Below are positions 22,088-33,735 of a stretch of DNA of 64,000 bases, in pieces (the stretch's first letter is position 1; each line of letters opens with the position of its first letter). The translations under genes were made by a program, and so were the position numbers. Below the pieces are notes generated by a model, which was not told the DNA's origin, ran no database searches, and saw only the letters and a program-made list of their open reading frames with translations. This stretch comes from Voacanga thouarsii (taxonomy: Eukaryota > Streptophyta > Magnoliopsida > Gentianales > Apocynaceae), in the NCBI GenBank assembly GCA_026120185.1, contig JANUWF010001614.1, positions 2,467,501 to 2,531,500 on the forward strand, read 5' to 3'.

Positions 22088-22930
22088 ATGTCAACAAACC
22101 TAAACTTACGTAGCATCTTGGAAACCAACAAGTTAACTGAATCAAACTATCTCGACTGGTATAGAAATTTGAGAATCGTTCTCAAATCGGAAAAGTTGCT
22201 TTACGTGCTAGATACTCCTATTCTACCACCACTAGCCCAAGATGCTCATGCTGATGAGCATGCTGTTCACAAGAGGCACAAGGAGGATAGTGATACAACA
22301 TCATGTATTATGTTGGTATCCATGACTCCTGAGTTGCAAAAACAACACGAGCATATGGATGTTCAATCGATCATTTTATATCTTCGAGAGCTGTTTGATG
22401 CCCAAGTCATAACTAAGAGATATGAGATCTCGAAGCAACTGTTTTATTGCAAAATGGCAGAGGGTTCTTTTGTGACTACTCATGGGTTGAAGATGCTGGG
22501 CTTAATAGAGAAGTTTGGATCTCTCGGGTTTGCAATGGATAATGACTTAAGTGTTTACTTAATTCTACAGTTTTTGCCTAATAGTTTCTCACAATTTGTG
22601 ATTAACTATTAGATGAACAAGATTGAGTCCACCATTTTTGAGTTGATCAATCTTCTCAAAACTGTGGAGTCCTCTATGAAGAAGGATTCCAATATAGTTT
22701 TAATGGTAGAATCTTCCTCTTCTAAGAAGAAAGTTCAAAAGAAGAAGAAGAAAGCTCCCATGAAGCCCAAAGGTGGTGTGAACAAGAAGGACGCAGCTAC
22801 CAAGGGCCTATGCCATCATTGTGGGAAGATGGACCACTAGAGACGCAACTGCAAAGCCTACTTGGAGACCATTAAGGATAAGAAGTAGAATGAGAAGCTT
22901 ACAAGGACTTCTTCTTCTTCTCCAGGCATG
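22088..22930 (+). pseudogene. Element C gag (two or more stops)
   Basis: The start MSTNLNLRSILETNKL and YLDWYRNLRIVL are the typical N-terminus of copia Gag (capsid, UBN2-type domain). The frame runs to a TAG at 22610-22612, continues as MNKIESTIFELINLLKTVE and a lysine-rich stretch, and reaches the zinc knuckle CHHCGKMDH. There a TAG (22838-22840) replaces the usual Trp codon before RRNC. Both TAGs also occur at the same places in the C' copy near 60 kb, so they predate the spread of these copies. Gag would package the RNA in cytoplasmic particles. Confidence 0.88.
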
Positions 22931-23592
22931 TTTATGATTGAGATAAATACTGCCTTTAGAAATGAGATATGGGTATTAGATACCGGATGTGGATCACATT
23001 TGTGCAATAACTTGTAGGGGCTAAAGAGTAGTAGAAGGCTAGAGAAAGGCGATGTGGACCTATGTACTGCAAATGGGGCAAAGGTTGCTGCACTTGCTGT
23101 GGGGACATACGAGCTGAACCTGCCTTCGGGATTAATTCTAGAACTGCAAAACTATTATTATGTACCAGTTTAATGAAAAACATTATCTCAGTTGCATGTT
23201 TAGACTTATGTGGATTTCATTTAATATTTAAGAATAAATGTTGTTCTTTTTATTTGAATGATATTCACTATGGTTCAACAATTTTGGTTAATGGTTTATA
23301 TGTTCTAGACTTGGATAATCTAGTTCTCAATATAAACAATAAGAAACCTAAATTGGATAACTCTAACACCTCTTACTTATGGTATTGTTGTTTGGGCCAT
23401 GTAAACGAAAATTGTGTTTCTAAGTTACACAAGCTTTATGACTTAGGGTCATTTGATTATGAATCATATGGCATATACGAATCTTGTTTACTAGGCAAAA
23501 TGACTAAAACTCCTTTTCCAGAAAAAGGAGAACGGGCCAAGGAGTTATTAGAACTCATACATTCTGATGTTTGTGGCCTAATGTCAATATAA
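22931..23592 (+). pseudogene. Element C protease and integrase zinc domain
   Basis: The protease active site reads WVLDTGCGSHLC (about 22972), with the D-T-G triad kept. A stop (TAG at about 23015) and frame changes follow. The GAG-pre-integrase part in 23062-23592 has LGHVNENCVSKLHKL and CLLGKMTKTPF, the HHCC zinc finger with its second cysteine pair spaced normally. It then has LIHSDVCG with the first catalytic Asp. A TAA at 23590 ends it just before VRGGY. Confidence 0.85.
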
Positions 23593-24297
23593 GTAAGAGG
23601 AGGTTACAATTATTTCATAACCTTTATTGATGACTTCTCACGATACGAGTATTTGTATTTAATGAAATACAAATATGAGGCCTTTGAAAGGTTCAAAGAC
23701 TTCAATAATGAAATAGAAAAACAACTTGGCAAAAGTATAAAGACTCTAAGATCTAATCGAGGAGGTGAATACTTGAGCCAAGAGTTTCTGAGTTATCTTA
23801 GAGATAATGGGATATTATCTCAATGGACTCCACCACATACACCTCAGTATAATGGTGTATCTGAGAAAAGGAATCGAACCCTTCCGGATATGGTACGGAC
23901 CATGATGGCTTCTGCAGACCTACCAAAATCGTTTTGGGGGTATGCACTAGAAACTTCTGTTTATATACTAAATAGAGTTCCGACAAAATCGATTGATATT
24001 ACCCCATTTGAGATGTTCTTTGGTAAGAGACCAAAGTTATCTCACTTGCGAGTATGGGGTTGTCCTACCTTTGTTAAAAGGCCACAGTCAGACAAACTTG
24101 ATAGTAAGTATGACAAGTGTTTGTTTGTAGGATCTCCGAAAGAATCTTTCGGATATTTCTTCTATTTACCCTCCAAAAACAAATTGTTTGTTTCGAAGCA
24201 TGCCGTCTTCTTAGAGAAGAAGCACATGCTCAAAGGGGACAGTGGGAGTAAGATTGAACTTAGTGAAGTTCATGAAGATCAAACAAACGAGGATTAA
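23593..24297 (+). pseudogene. Element C integrase core and C-terminus
   Basis: The sequence continues as YFITFIDDFSRY and IEKQLGKSIKTLRS. The second catalytic residue is changed: RSDRGGEY reads RSNRGGEY (Asn at 23755-23757). The Glu in NGVSEKRNRT is kept. The C-terminal part shows FWGYALETSVYILNRVP, PFEMFFGKRPKLSHLRVWGC and CLFVGSPKESFGYFFY, as expected for Ty1/copia integrases. A TAA at 24295 closes the frame. With the D to N change the enzyme is expected to be inactive. Confidence 0.9.
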
Positions 24298-25824
24298 CCG
24301 TCTAACCCCACATCTATTGAGAGAATAGATGAACCTTCTAATACACAAGAACCTCGTAGATCTAGTAGGATACGTATGGCACCTGAGAGATATGGATTTC
24401 TCATCAGTGACCACAATGACATATTGCTCATAGATAAAGATGAGCCTACTACCTACAAGGATTTTTTGAATAGTTCAGAATCTGACAAATGGTTTGAGGC
24501 TATGAAGTCAAAGATGGATTCCATGTACGACAACCAAGTATGGACTTTGGTTGATCCATCCAAAGGAATTAAACCTATTGGGTGCAAATGGGTTTTCAAG
24601 AAGAAAATAGACATAGATGGTAACTTAGTTACTTATAAAGAACGACTAGTGGTGAAGGGTTATCGTCAACAACATGGTATTGACTATAATGAAACATTCT
24701 TACCAGTAGCCATGTTAAAATCCATCAGGATACTCTTAGCCATTATTGCTCATTATGATTATGAGATTTGGCAAATGGATGTGAAAATAGCTTTCCTAAA
24801 TGGAAATCTGACTGAGGAAGTGTATATGACACAACCCGAGGGTTTCACATCTAGTGATGGCACAAAGGTGTATAAGTTGCAAAGGTCTATTTATGGACTT
24901 AAGCAGGCTTCTAGGAGTTGGAACCTCTGTTTTGATGAAACAATCAAAGAGTTTGGTTTCATTCAAAATATGGATGAGCTTTGTGTATACAAGAAGGTTA
25001 GTGGGAGTGCAATTGTTTTCTTACTGCTTTATGTAAATGACATAATGCTAATAGGAAACGATATACCTGTCTTGCAAACGGTTAAAATTTGATTGTCCAA
25101 ACAATTCTCCATGAAAGACCTTAGAGAAGCAACCTATATTCTTGGAATAAGAATCTATAGAGATAGATCCAAAATGTTGCTTGGTCTTTCACAGTCTATA
25201 TATATCGATAAAGTACTAAAGTGGCTTAGCATAGATTAATCCAAAAAGGGATTCTTACACATGTCACATAATGTAAGCCTTTCAAAGTCGATGTCTCCCA
25301 AGACATAAGTTGAAAGGGATCACATGAGTAATATTCCATATGCCTCGACAGTTGGATCTATCATGTATGCTATGATATGTACTAGGCCTGATGTATCTTG
25401 TGTACTTAGTTTGACGAGTAGATACCAATCTAACCCTAGTGAAGGTCATTGGGCAGTTGTAAAAAGTATTCTTAAGTACTTACAAAGGACTAAAGATATG
25501 TTCTTAGTATATGGAGAAGGTGATTTGAAAATAAACGGGTGTACTGATGCCAGTTTTCAATCTAACAAAGATGATTTCAAATCACAATCCGGCTTCGTGT
25601 TAACGTTGTGTGAAGGGGCAATAAGTTGGAAAAGTTCCAAACAAGAAACTATTGCCATCTCTACGACAGAAGCTGAGTATGCCGCTTCTGAAGCAGCAAA
25701 GGAAATAAAGATAGAGAGAGTTCCCACGGATGAGAACATAGCTGACCCGCTGACCCGTTTACGAAAGCACTATCCCAAAAGAAACATAATTGTCATGTTC
25801 AGTCATTCGATATTAGATACATGA
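24298..25824 (+). pseudogene. Element C reverse transcriptase and RNase H (broken)
   Basis: RT motifs are in order in 24376-25092: PIGCKWVFKKK, ERLVVKGYRQ, QMDVKIAFLNGNL, SIYGLKQASRSW. The catalytic YVDD reads YVND (Asn at 25036-25038), so polymerisation should be lost. After a TGA at 25090 the thumb and RNase H regions continue in 25324-25824 (TVGSIMYAMICTRPDVS, WKSSKQETIAISTTEAEY). About 190 bp of RNase H is missing: EAAKE at about 25697 joins directly to IERVPTDENIADPL. The homologous copy at 52246-53223 keeps this piece. Stops also occur at about 25239 and 25306. Confidence 0.9.
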
Positions 25825-25837
25825 ATAATTGGCTCCA

Positions 25838-25852
25838 GTGCAAATGTGAGTT
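25838..25852 (+). promoter_or_regulatory. Decayed polypurine tract of element C
   Basis: CAAATGTGAGTTT precedes the 3' LTR. The C' copy has CAAGTGGGAGTTT in the same place on the reverse strand, a better purine tract. Confidence 0.6.
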
Positions 25853-27573
25853 TGTTAGTGTTGTGCCCTAGAGGCAATCACTTGTACAATGTATATGACA
25901 CATTTTATTTTAATAAAAGACATTATTTATCTTACAATTTTTTTTGGTTTACTTTAAGTAATACAACTATTCAATAAAGTCCCTAGTACAATACTGTGTT
26001 AAGAAAATCATGATAGAGATCATAATATGAGATTCTTACTACACTGGATGGTGTTAGTATTTAAATAGTCCCTAGTCATAGTATTAATGAGACAAGACAT
26101 CATTAATGCGTTAAGACTAGCATGTGTTAGACTTCCTGATTTGATCAAGTGGTGGTTCTCATAACCGTGAGTATTGAGATATTCAAAGTTAACACATAGA
26201 TGCTTGTTAATGGAACAAGTTCATTGGATGACATAGCTTTGAGATAATCACATGGATAACTATTTAGTGCCAGTGATATAATCTCAATATAGCAAACATG
26301 CAAGTATCCTTAGACTTGAAATCTTCAAAGTACTTTGTTTACTGAACATTGTACTTTGATTCTAATCTTCGAAGCTCGATCGAGGGCTGTCTATGGGATG
26401 GATATTGGGTACATTGTGAGGTGAACAAAAGTAGTTGAGAGGGTTAATAAAGGATTCACCACTCCTAATAGTAGGGGCAAATATCTCATGGCCACTTGTA
26501 GGAATTACTACTTGAAAGTCCTTGGCTAAGGCAGTTGTGTATTGAAAATAGTTTCAATTGATGCACGTCTAGAGTAGTGGGTTCCTGGTACAAGTACTAT
26601 TGTATTTGGGCCAGAATTATTTCTGGAGGGAGTTGGTACTAATTCCGTTCTCGAAACCAAATGAGATATTGTAAGGTGAAAGGAGTTACTTGCAGTGATG
26701 TTTGTTATTGAAGGGTTCGTGTCAAGCCACTTAACTTCCTGGACTCTTGGATAGTCATGATGTGTTGCTAGATACCGCTTATGATCTGAGAATATTGGTT
26801 TATTAATTGATGAATTAATAAACCAATTCTAATTAGAATTAATAGGATTAATTCTAATTAATTATGGATTATTAATCTCAAGGACGTTTGGATTAATTCA
26901 TGTTCGCTCCCAATTGACTGGGAAACCTAATAGGTCACACACAATAGAGGATTATATACTCAAGATGTTATTTGATAACATAGTGGGGTTGATTGAGAGA
27001 AAAAGAAGTTGTTGTAGACAAATTATAATTAGTTATAATTTGTGGTCCAAGTTGTAATTGTGAGAAGTTGATGTTTCCAAGTACAATTAGGGAATTCTAA
27101 TAGGATTAGAATTCTCAGTTTTGGGAGGAAAATTTCATGTAATATATAGTATATGTAACACACGAAAAACCCTAGCTGAAGAATACACAAAACAACAGCC
27201 ACGAACATTCTCTCTTCTCTCTATCTCTCTTGAGTTGATCTTGATCAAAGAACCCTAGCCGCCATATTGTTTCTGCTAGCACAGGAAAGTTTGGTGCTGG
27301 AGTATTTATCTGTGTGGATTACTATTAGAAATAATCACACACTGTGATTATAGTGGTTAGAGTCCAACTCTCGTGGAATTTGCATAAGAGGATTGCTGGA
27401 TCGTGCCTCAACTTGAAGAAAAAATTTTTGTTCTTCGGACGATCACCCAAAGGTAAAAGTTGTTACCATTATTATCATTATATCTTGTTTTCCACACATA
27501 GACGGGTCCTAGGAGGGTATCTCGTTTTATTTTTCGCTGCTCCGTATATGATATGTGCCTGAGATACCCAACA
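25853..27573 (+). repeat. 3' LTR of element C (full U5)
   Basis: It starts TGTTAGTGTTGTGCCC and ends GATACCCAACA, 1,721 bp, so its ends are TGTT/AACA. The last 160 bp or so (27411-27573) are missing from the 5' LTR but present in the reverse-strand LTR at 33133-33310. That comparison fixes the true right border. Confidence 0.88.
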
Positions 27574-28960
27574 ATTTCTTCTTCCTGCTTCTTCTTCATA
27601 GCATCTTCTTATTCTTCTTTAGTGGAGGTTTGTTTTTTAGTTACTTTTTCTTGGGGTGGTGCTAATGCAACAAGCATTGTTTCATCCTTTTTATCCTTCT
27701 TTTCCACTACAGTTAGCCTATTTCGAAGAATCTAAAATTTTGAACTAAAGCTGCCCACCTTAATAGCCAGCAAATTAATTGCTTCCAGAATGCTATGCTT
27801 GATGCTTGTGTCCTAAGTTTTCTGTTTACCATTGGTAGAGGATTCTACTTGAGTTTCTAACACAACTTTTTTCTTTGTTCTAGTAGATTGGGCAGTCTTG
27901 CCTTTGGCCTTTACTTTTAACAACTTTTCTTTTTCATCAGCAGTTGCATCTTAGAGAAGCTTCCACTCATTATCCATTCTCACATATCCCACCTTCTTGA
28001 ACGACTCAAAGCTATACATATTCATCTTGGAAGAAGTAAGGGTGACAGAACTTAGATCAACAATAAAGTGTTTGAATACTTTATTTAATAAGTTCCTATA
28101 AGGCAGGGCTTTGTTAGAGGTATTTCTTATTTGCATCATTAATTTGGCAGTAAGATACCCAAAACTTATTGGCCTATTTTCAAAGAACGCCAACATGATC
28201 ACCATTTGCATAATGTTGATAAAGGTTTTGTGACCAAAACTTAGAACCACCGTAGTTGAAACCATGTGGTGTAGAATCCTACCCGGTCCATTCAACCACT
28301 TCGTGTTCCTATCACTTGAGTTCTTAAAACTCTTCTTATCAGTAAATGTATGTACAAACTTCGCCAAATCAAATAGATCAGTTCCTTCTGGGAACTTGTT
28401 CAGTTCAAAATATTAAATCCTGTAATCTCTGTCATCACATCTTCTGTTCAATAGCTAATGATCAACCTCAGGGTTATTACCCCCAACCCTTGAAGTGTAC
28501 CACCGGACCATAAAACCCCCTCCAATTTCTTCTAATCAGCCTTTTCTCAGATTATCATAAAATTCCCATACAAGAGTAGAAAACAACTTTTCATCAATAG
28601 ATAATAGGGCTCCCCACCCAATAGACTCAAACATATTCATCACATTTGTAAAATTTAGAAAAAATGCTGGATTTGTGCCATAACCAACAATTATAGTTTG
28701 GTTTCTTGAAACCCATTCATTAAAATCAGATTCACTTTTAGAGTCTAAAAAGCGAGGTACCTAGGTCTCGAAACTTTTCTATTCTGGATATGATTTTGAA
28801 GAACTGGTCTGTGAAGCCCTGAATTCAAGAACGACTTTCTTTCTTTTTTCCTTTGTAGTTGATTTAGTCTTGGCAGCCGATTTCTGCTTCATTGATGGAG
28901 TGCTTTTTTAGGCTTTCTTTGGCTTAGGTTTGGTCGATTTTGGGAATTTTACCATTGTGA
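27574..28960 (-). pseudogene. Element D second ORF (env-like / plant transposon protein)
   Basis: On the reverse strand a frame runs from about 28952 (MVKFPKSTKPKPKK) through a basic N-terminus to a longer open stretch at 27951-28367. That stretch has KWLNGPGRILHHMVS and ENRPISFGYLTAKLMMQI, resembling the 'putative plant transposon protein' domain found in the extra ORF of SIRE and Athila elements. It then continues into a Lys/Glu-rich tail (MKKKQEEE near 27597). Several in-frame stops (for example at about 28905 and 28777) break it. Position after RT/RNase H is that of the SIRE env-like ORF. Its role is unproven, and no clear signal peptide or membrane span is visible. Confidence 0.6.
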
Positions 28961-29459
28961 TCAAAGGGTAAAGGCTTAGGCTTTCGGTTGTTCAGAGAGA
29001 AACTAGATAAATTTGAAAGAATGATAGAGTTGATTTCAGAATCCAATAGAGAAGAGAGAGAAAAGATTTTTTGATTTCCTAGGATGTTGTGAGGATAAGT
29101 ATAGTTAAATACATTGGAAAGAGGCTTTTCATTAGGGATTTCAAAAGCTATCTTGAAAATAGAGTTATTTATTTAAATTTTAAAGAAACTAGTCTGGAAG
29201 CACTTATTCTTGAAGGACATACGAAGCATCAGGTTGTTTTCATTTTGGATTCAGGCTTCATCCAAAATGTTCCTCCAAAAAAGAACTCCTTAATGTGAGA
29301 GTTTTGGGGGATGAGTTTTGGATTTACTCTTCGAAATGTTGCATCCAAAAGCTCCCTCTGAAATTATGTTTCTTTAGAGACCTACAAAAACAGATGATCA
29401 AATATTTTTAAACAAAATTTTAGACAAGCGGTTTTTGGGATGCCTAATTTTCTGCTCAG
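28961..29459 (-). other. Element D spacer between RNase H and the env-like frame
   Basis: This is non-coding DNA within D. A plus-strand frame at 29089-29298 has no match. Segments such as TTTTGGATTYA-CTCC resemble text in the D LTR and leader, but no border is seen. Confidence 0.45.
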
Positions 29460-30302
29460 AAAAAAGAATCTTTCTTCAGCCAAGGGTTTTGTAAATATAT
29501 CTGTAAGTTATTCATTTGTGTGGATATATTCTATACAAATATCACCTTTAATTAGATGATCTCTAATAAAATGATGCTTAACCTCAATATGCTTCTTGGT
29601 CTAAGAATATTGAATAGGATTTTTTACTAAATTGATTGCACTTGTATTGTCACATAGTATAGGTACATAATCAAAATTGAGACCAAAGTCAAGCAATATG
29701 TTTTTCATCCACAAAATTTGCACGCAACAGATTCCTACTACAATATATTCAGCCTCGATTGTGGATAATGATACACAAGCCTATTTCTTGCTATGCTATG
29801 ACACTAGAGAATGTTTAAGAAATTGATAGTGCCTACTAGTGCTTTTTCATTTAACTTTACACCCTGCATAATTTGTATCAGTGTAGCCTATAACATCAAA
29901 GTGTTAGTACGAGGATACCATAAACCATAATCATATGTTCTAACCAAGTATCTAAGGATGCGTTTCACGACACATAAGTGAGATTCCTTTGGGTAAGATT
30001 GAAATCTAGTACAAAGACACACTGAAAATATAATATTTGGTCGGCTAGCAGTAAGATATAACAAACTTCCAATCAAACCTTTATATTTTGATTCATCCAC
30101 TTTCTTACCCTTTTAATCCTTGTTAAGCTTTAGAGAAGTGCTTATAGGTGTACTGATTTCTTCATCTTCGTTCATGCCAAAACTTTAGAGCAGTTCCTTA
30201 CCGTACTTAGCTTGATTTAAAAAAATTTCCATCCTTAGTTTGTTTAATTTGTAATCTGAGGAAGAAGTTGAGTTCTCCCATCATGCTCATCTCGAATTCT
30301 TG
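29460..30302 (-). pseudogene. Element D RNase H and RT thumb region
   Basis: The frame 29888-30100 reads YKGLIGSLLYLTASRPNIIFSV and KRILRYLVRTYDYGLWYP, the standard connection between RT and RNase H in SIRE-like copia elements. Downstream RNase H text is recognisable but frameshifted. Stops occur around 29888 and 30115. Confidence 0.8.
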
Positions 30303-30940
30303 CTATATAGTCTTAGTAAATATCTTACACAAGGATTCATTAGTAGAACCAAAAATAATATCGTCAACATAAATTAGGACAATGAGAAGATCATTAGAAT
30401 TTTTTAACTTAATAAATAGTGTAGTATCAATCAAACCTCTTGAAAAACCTTTTAAGATCAAGAATCCACTAAGCCTTCCATACCGAGCTCGTGGGTCTTG
30501 TTTTAAACCATAAAGAGCCTTTGAGAATTTGAAATCGTGATTTGGAAAGTGCACATGAATAAAACCTGGAAGTTGTTCTACATATACCTCCTCTTCAATA
30601 AAACCATTCAAAAATGCACTTTTAACATCCATTTGATAAAACATGAAATTTTTGAAAGATGCAAAGGCAAGGAGCATTCTTATAGACTCTAATCTAGCAA
30701 CGGGAGCAAATGTCTCGTCATAATCAATGCTCTCTTCTTGATTGAATCCTTGGGCAACAAGTCTAGCTTTATTTCTAATCACCACTCCATTTTTATCAAG
30801 TTTATTTTTGAAAACTCACTTGGTAACAATAACCGGATGATCAAGTGATCTAGGGACGAGTTTCCAAACTGGATTTCTCTCAAATTGGTTATGCTCTTCT
30901 TGCATAGCTAATATCCAAAAATATCATGCAAGGCCATATT
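30303..30940 (-). pseudogene. Element D reverse transcriptase (motifs kept, frame broken)
   Basis: The 160-codon frame shows ARLVAQGFNQEESIDYDETFAPVARLES, QMDVKSAFLNGFIEEEVYV, KALYGLKQ and the intact catalytic LIYVDDIIFGS. The upstream part, before the ATG at 30783, continues in frame with stops (LVIVTK*VFKNKLD-type text from about 30850). This is the best-preserved RT motif of any copia copy in the window. Confidence 0.85.
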
Positions 30941-30981
30941 AATACAGTTAGGTTCAATACTAGAGAGTAAAGAAAAATTGC

Positions 30982-32080
30982 CTATAAAATACCGTCTAGT
31001 TTTGACTCCACAGCTAGGATCACCAATAATTTACTCTTTCGGATGACCAGTTTTGTACTTCCAATCTCTTGGTAGCCCTTCATCAGTGAGCTCTTCATTT
31101 TCTTGCTTGCTTTATTCTGTTGTTGCTCTTCCAATTCCTCTTCTTTAGCATGAATGTCTAGCAATGGTGCTTGGAGCTGTTCTTTACCTTTTTCTTTGGA
31201 AATCCCTACATTATCATCATCATTTCTTGATGTATAAATGTTAGATTCATCAAAGACAACATGGACGGATTCTTCCACACATAGAGTTCTCTTATTGTAT
31301 ACTCTATATGCCTTTTTATTGAAAGAATATCCAAGGCATATAGCCTCATCGGATTTGCTATCAAATTTTCCAAGATTGTCTCGGGTTTTAAGAACAAAAC
31401 ATTTGCAACTAAATACTTTAAAATAGGAAATTGTTGGAGTTTTGTCAAACATAAGCTCAAAGGGTGTTTTTCTTAAAAAGGATCTCAACATCACTCAGTT
31501 AACAAAATAACATGTGGTATTAATATCTTCAGCTCACAAGTATTTTGGAAGAGAGTTTTCACAAATCATGGATCTGGCTATTTTTTGCAAGGTTCTATTT
31601 TTCCTTTCAACAACACCATTTTGTTGAGGGTTTTAGCAGCTGAAAAGTTGTGATAAACTCCATTTTTATCACAGCAATGTGTAAACTCATTTTTGCAAAA
31701 TTCTCTACCATTATCACTTTTAATAGAAATCAATTTGCATCCAATAAAGTTTTGGACACGCTTGAATAGTTTGGAAAATTTAGAAAATTCCTCATCTTTT
31801 TGTCCAAGAAACAAAGTTCAAGTAAATCTTGAGAAATCATCTATTAGAATATAAGTATACCTTTTACCACAAAGGCTAATGGTCATTATCGGTCCAAACA
31901 AATTCATATGTATTAATTCAAGAGGTTTTGATGATAAAATCATTTTCTCAGGCTTAAAAGAGGTTTTGACATGTTTTCAAAATTGGCATGCATCAGAAAT
32001 TTTGTTTTTATCAAACTTCATTTTTGGCAGTCCCATAACAAGCTCTTTTGAAGGCTTTTTAGCCGAAGAAGAGTAGACCA
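30982..32080 (-). pseudogene. Element D integrase (broken, first catalytic Asp lost)
   Basis: The sequence starts only a few bases after the primer-binding site with LPKMKFDKNKISDAC. The first catalytic Asp is Asn (HMNLFGP, codon at 31902-31904). It continues RYTYILIDDFSR, then in 31578-31814 FSKLFKRVQNFIGCKLISIKSDNGREF with the second Asp kept. The third motif is scrambled (ending KGKIEPCKK). The C-terminal part in 30982-31494 has PFELMFDKTPTISYFKVF and CLGYSFNKKAYRVYN. Gag and protease, which should lie between the primer-binding site and integrase, are entirely absent. Confidence 0.82.
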
Positions 32081-32081
32081 A

Positions 32082-32096
32082 GTCTTAGATACCAAA
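32082..32096 (-). promoter_or_regulatory. Primer-binding site of element D
   Basis: On the reverse strand TTTGGTATCTAAGAC directly follows the LTR end TTTTTCA. It resembles the initiator-methionine tRNA complement with two or three mismatches. Confidence 0.7.
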
Positions 32097-33132
32097 TGAA
32101 AAACCTTAGAGGGGGTGAATAAAGTTTTTGAAAATTTTAAAATACTTTTCAAAAATTCTGTTTTTGAAGTTCTCCAATTATTTTTCAAATCGAGAAATTA
32201 GCTGAATATGCAGAAAGGAGTTTTTGAGTAGTTATAGGGAACCAACAACTATTTGAATGAAGTGTCTGAATGAGATGAGACAAGAGATGCACAATTAATA
32301 CAAGAATAAAGATGGGTTAGCGAGAATCATAAAGATTTCTTTTGAATGATTGAGAACATTTAAGCAAGTGAGTTCTCTACCTGACAAAATCAAATGCAAA
32401 GAGAATGAACATGAGATTTATAGTGGTTCAATCTACTAAGATCTACATCCTCTACCTTAAGCTCACACTTAAGGATTTTAAACAGATTTTCATAAATAGA
32501 TTTTAATAACTCAGCCAACTCAATGGTGTCTTTCTACACCAATTACATAAGAGGATTACCATACTTGGCTTTATGTAAACCTCTAAATTAACAACAAATC
32601 AAGGTTCACCCAAAATGAATTTTATACCACAACCTTGATGTACAAGAAGGATTATGAAAATGAATTTAAAATAGCTCACGCTATTGAGCAATTGTACAAA
32701 CAAATGAGCACTAACAACCTTTACCTTTGTGAAGCAATTTGATTTTACTTTGAAACACTAATGAAAATGGAGATTTTTGTATTCCAGAGAGTAAAAGCGT
32801 TTCTTAGAAAGATAGGACAAAAACTGCTTTAAAATTGAGTTTTGAAAGCTTTTATAGAAGTAAAAAGTAAAGCTCCAACGGCTAGTTTCACGTTGTCAGA
32901 TTTTTCAAAGTTTTGGACTCAAGGATCGGATGAAGGTGCATCCAAAATGTGAGTCCAAAATGGTATTTTTCTAGGTAGAAACATTTTAACACTGTTCACA
33001 GAGTTTTGGATAAAGCTTTTGGATGCAGACTCATCCAAACTACTTAATCTAAAATTATGAGAACTTAATACTTTGAAATCTTTTTCCTTATGTGCTTCAA
33101 AATAGAATTAAATTGACTTATAAGGTAAAGAA
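32097..33132 (-). mobile_element. 5' LTR of element D (truncated at its U3 start)
   Basis: The left edge TGAAAAACCTTAGAGGGGG is the reverse of a TCA LTR end next to the primer-binding site. Homology to 16118-16795 runs up to 33132 (GGTAAAGAA) and stops where the C-family LTR begins. About 280 bp of U3, seen at 16796-17065, is missing. Together the two D LTRs imply a full LTR of about 1.3 kb. Confidence 0.8.
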
Positions 33133-33735
33133 TATTAGGTATCTCATGCATATCATATATGGCACAGCGAAAAAAATAAGAACAAGATACCATCCCAGGA
33201 TTCACATACGTGTGGAAAACAAGATATAAAGAGAACAAAGGCAATGGTTTTACCTTTCTTTAAGTGCCTGAAAAACAAAAATTTCCTTCTTTTTTCTGAC
33301 GATTGTGGTGCGATCTAGCAATCCCCTTGATCAAACACCACGAGAGTTGAATGTCCAACTACTACAATCACAGTATGTGATTATCTCTAACAGAAATTCA
33401 CACAGAGGATCACACTCAAGCACCAAAATTTTTTGTGCTAGCAGAAAACAAAGTGGCGGCTAGGGTTTCCAAAGAACAACGAGAGAAAGAAAGAAGAGAA
33501 GGGTTTTAGAAGATGTTGTTTTCTGTGAATGGCCTAATCAAATTAGGTTTCGTGCATATCCCCATATATGTCATGAAAATTCATTGAAAAATTGAAAATT
33601 CTAAAACAATTAGAATTCCTTAATTGTAATTGGAAATATCAAGTTCTCACAATTATAATTTGGCCAATAAATTATAACTAATTATAATTTGGCCACAACT
33701 TATTCTCTTTCTCGCAATTCACCACACTATGTTAT
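33133..33735 (-). mobile_element. 3' LTR of C-family element C', U5 part
   Basis: The reverse complement matches 26960-27573 of element C, including the U5 tail (TATCTTGTTTTCCACAC, ATATGATATGYRTGAGATACC) absent from the C 5' LTR. The outer edge reads TATTAGG where TGTTGGG is expected. Element F interrupts it at GTTAT (33731-33735). The rest of this LTR resumes at 51115. Confidence 0.88.

Larger units (their letters stand above)
18713..27573 (+). mobile_element. Copia element C, complete but inactive, nested in D
   Basis: It has two LTRs (18713-20267 and 25853-27573), a primer-binding site (20269), gag-pol in the expected copia order PR-IN-RT-RH, and a weak polypurine tract (about 25840). The flanks are ATTAC (18708-18712) and ATTTC (27574-27578), a TSD with one mismatch. 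The flanking DNA is the D env-like frame on both sides. The 5' LTR lacks about 160 bp of U5 that the 3' LTR has. Several stops, an integrase D to N change, an RT YVND and an RNase H deletion make it non-autonomous. Homology to the 33-60 kb region shows a multi-copy family. Confidence 0.92.
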
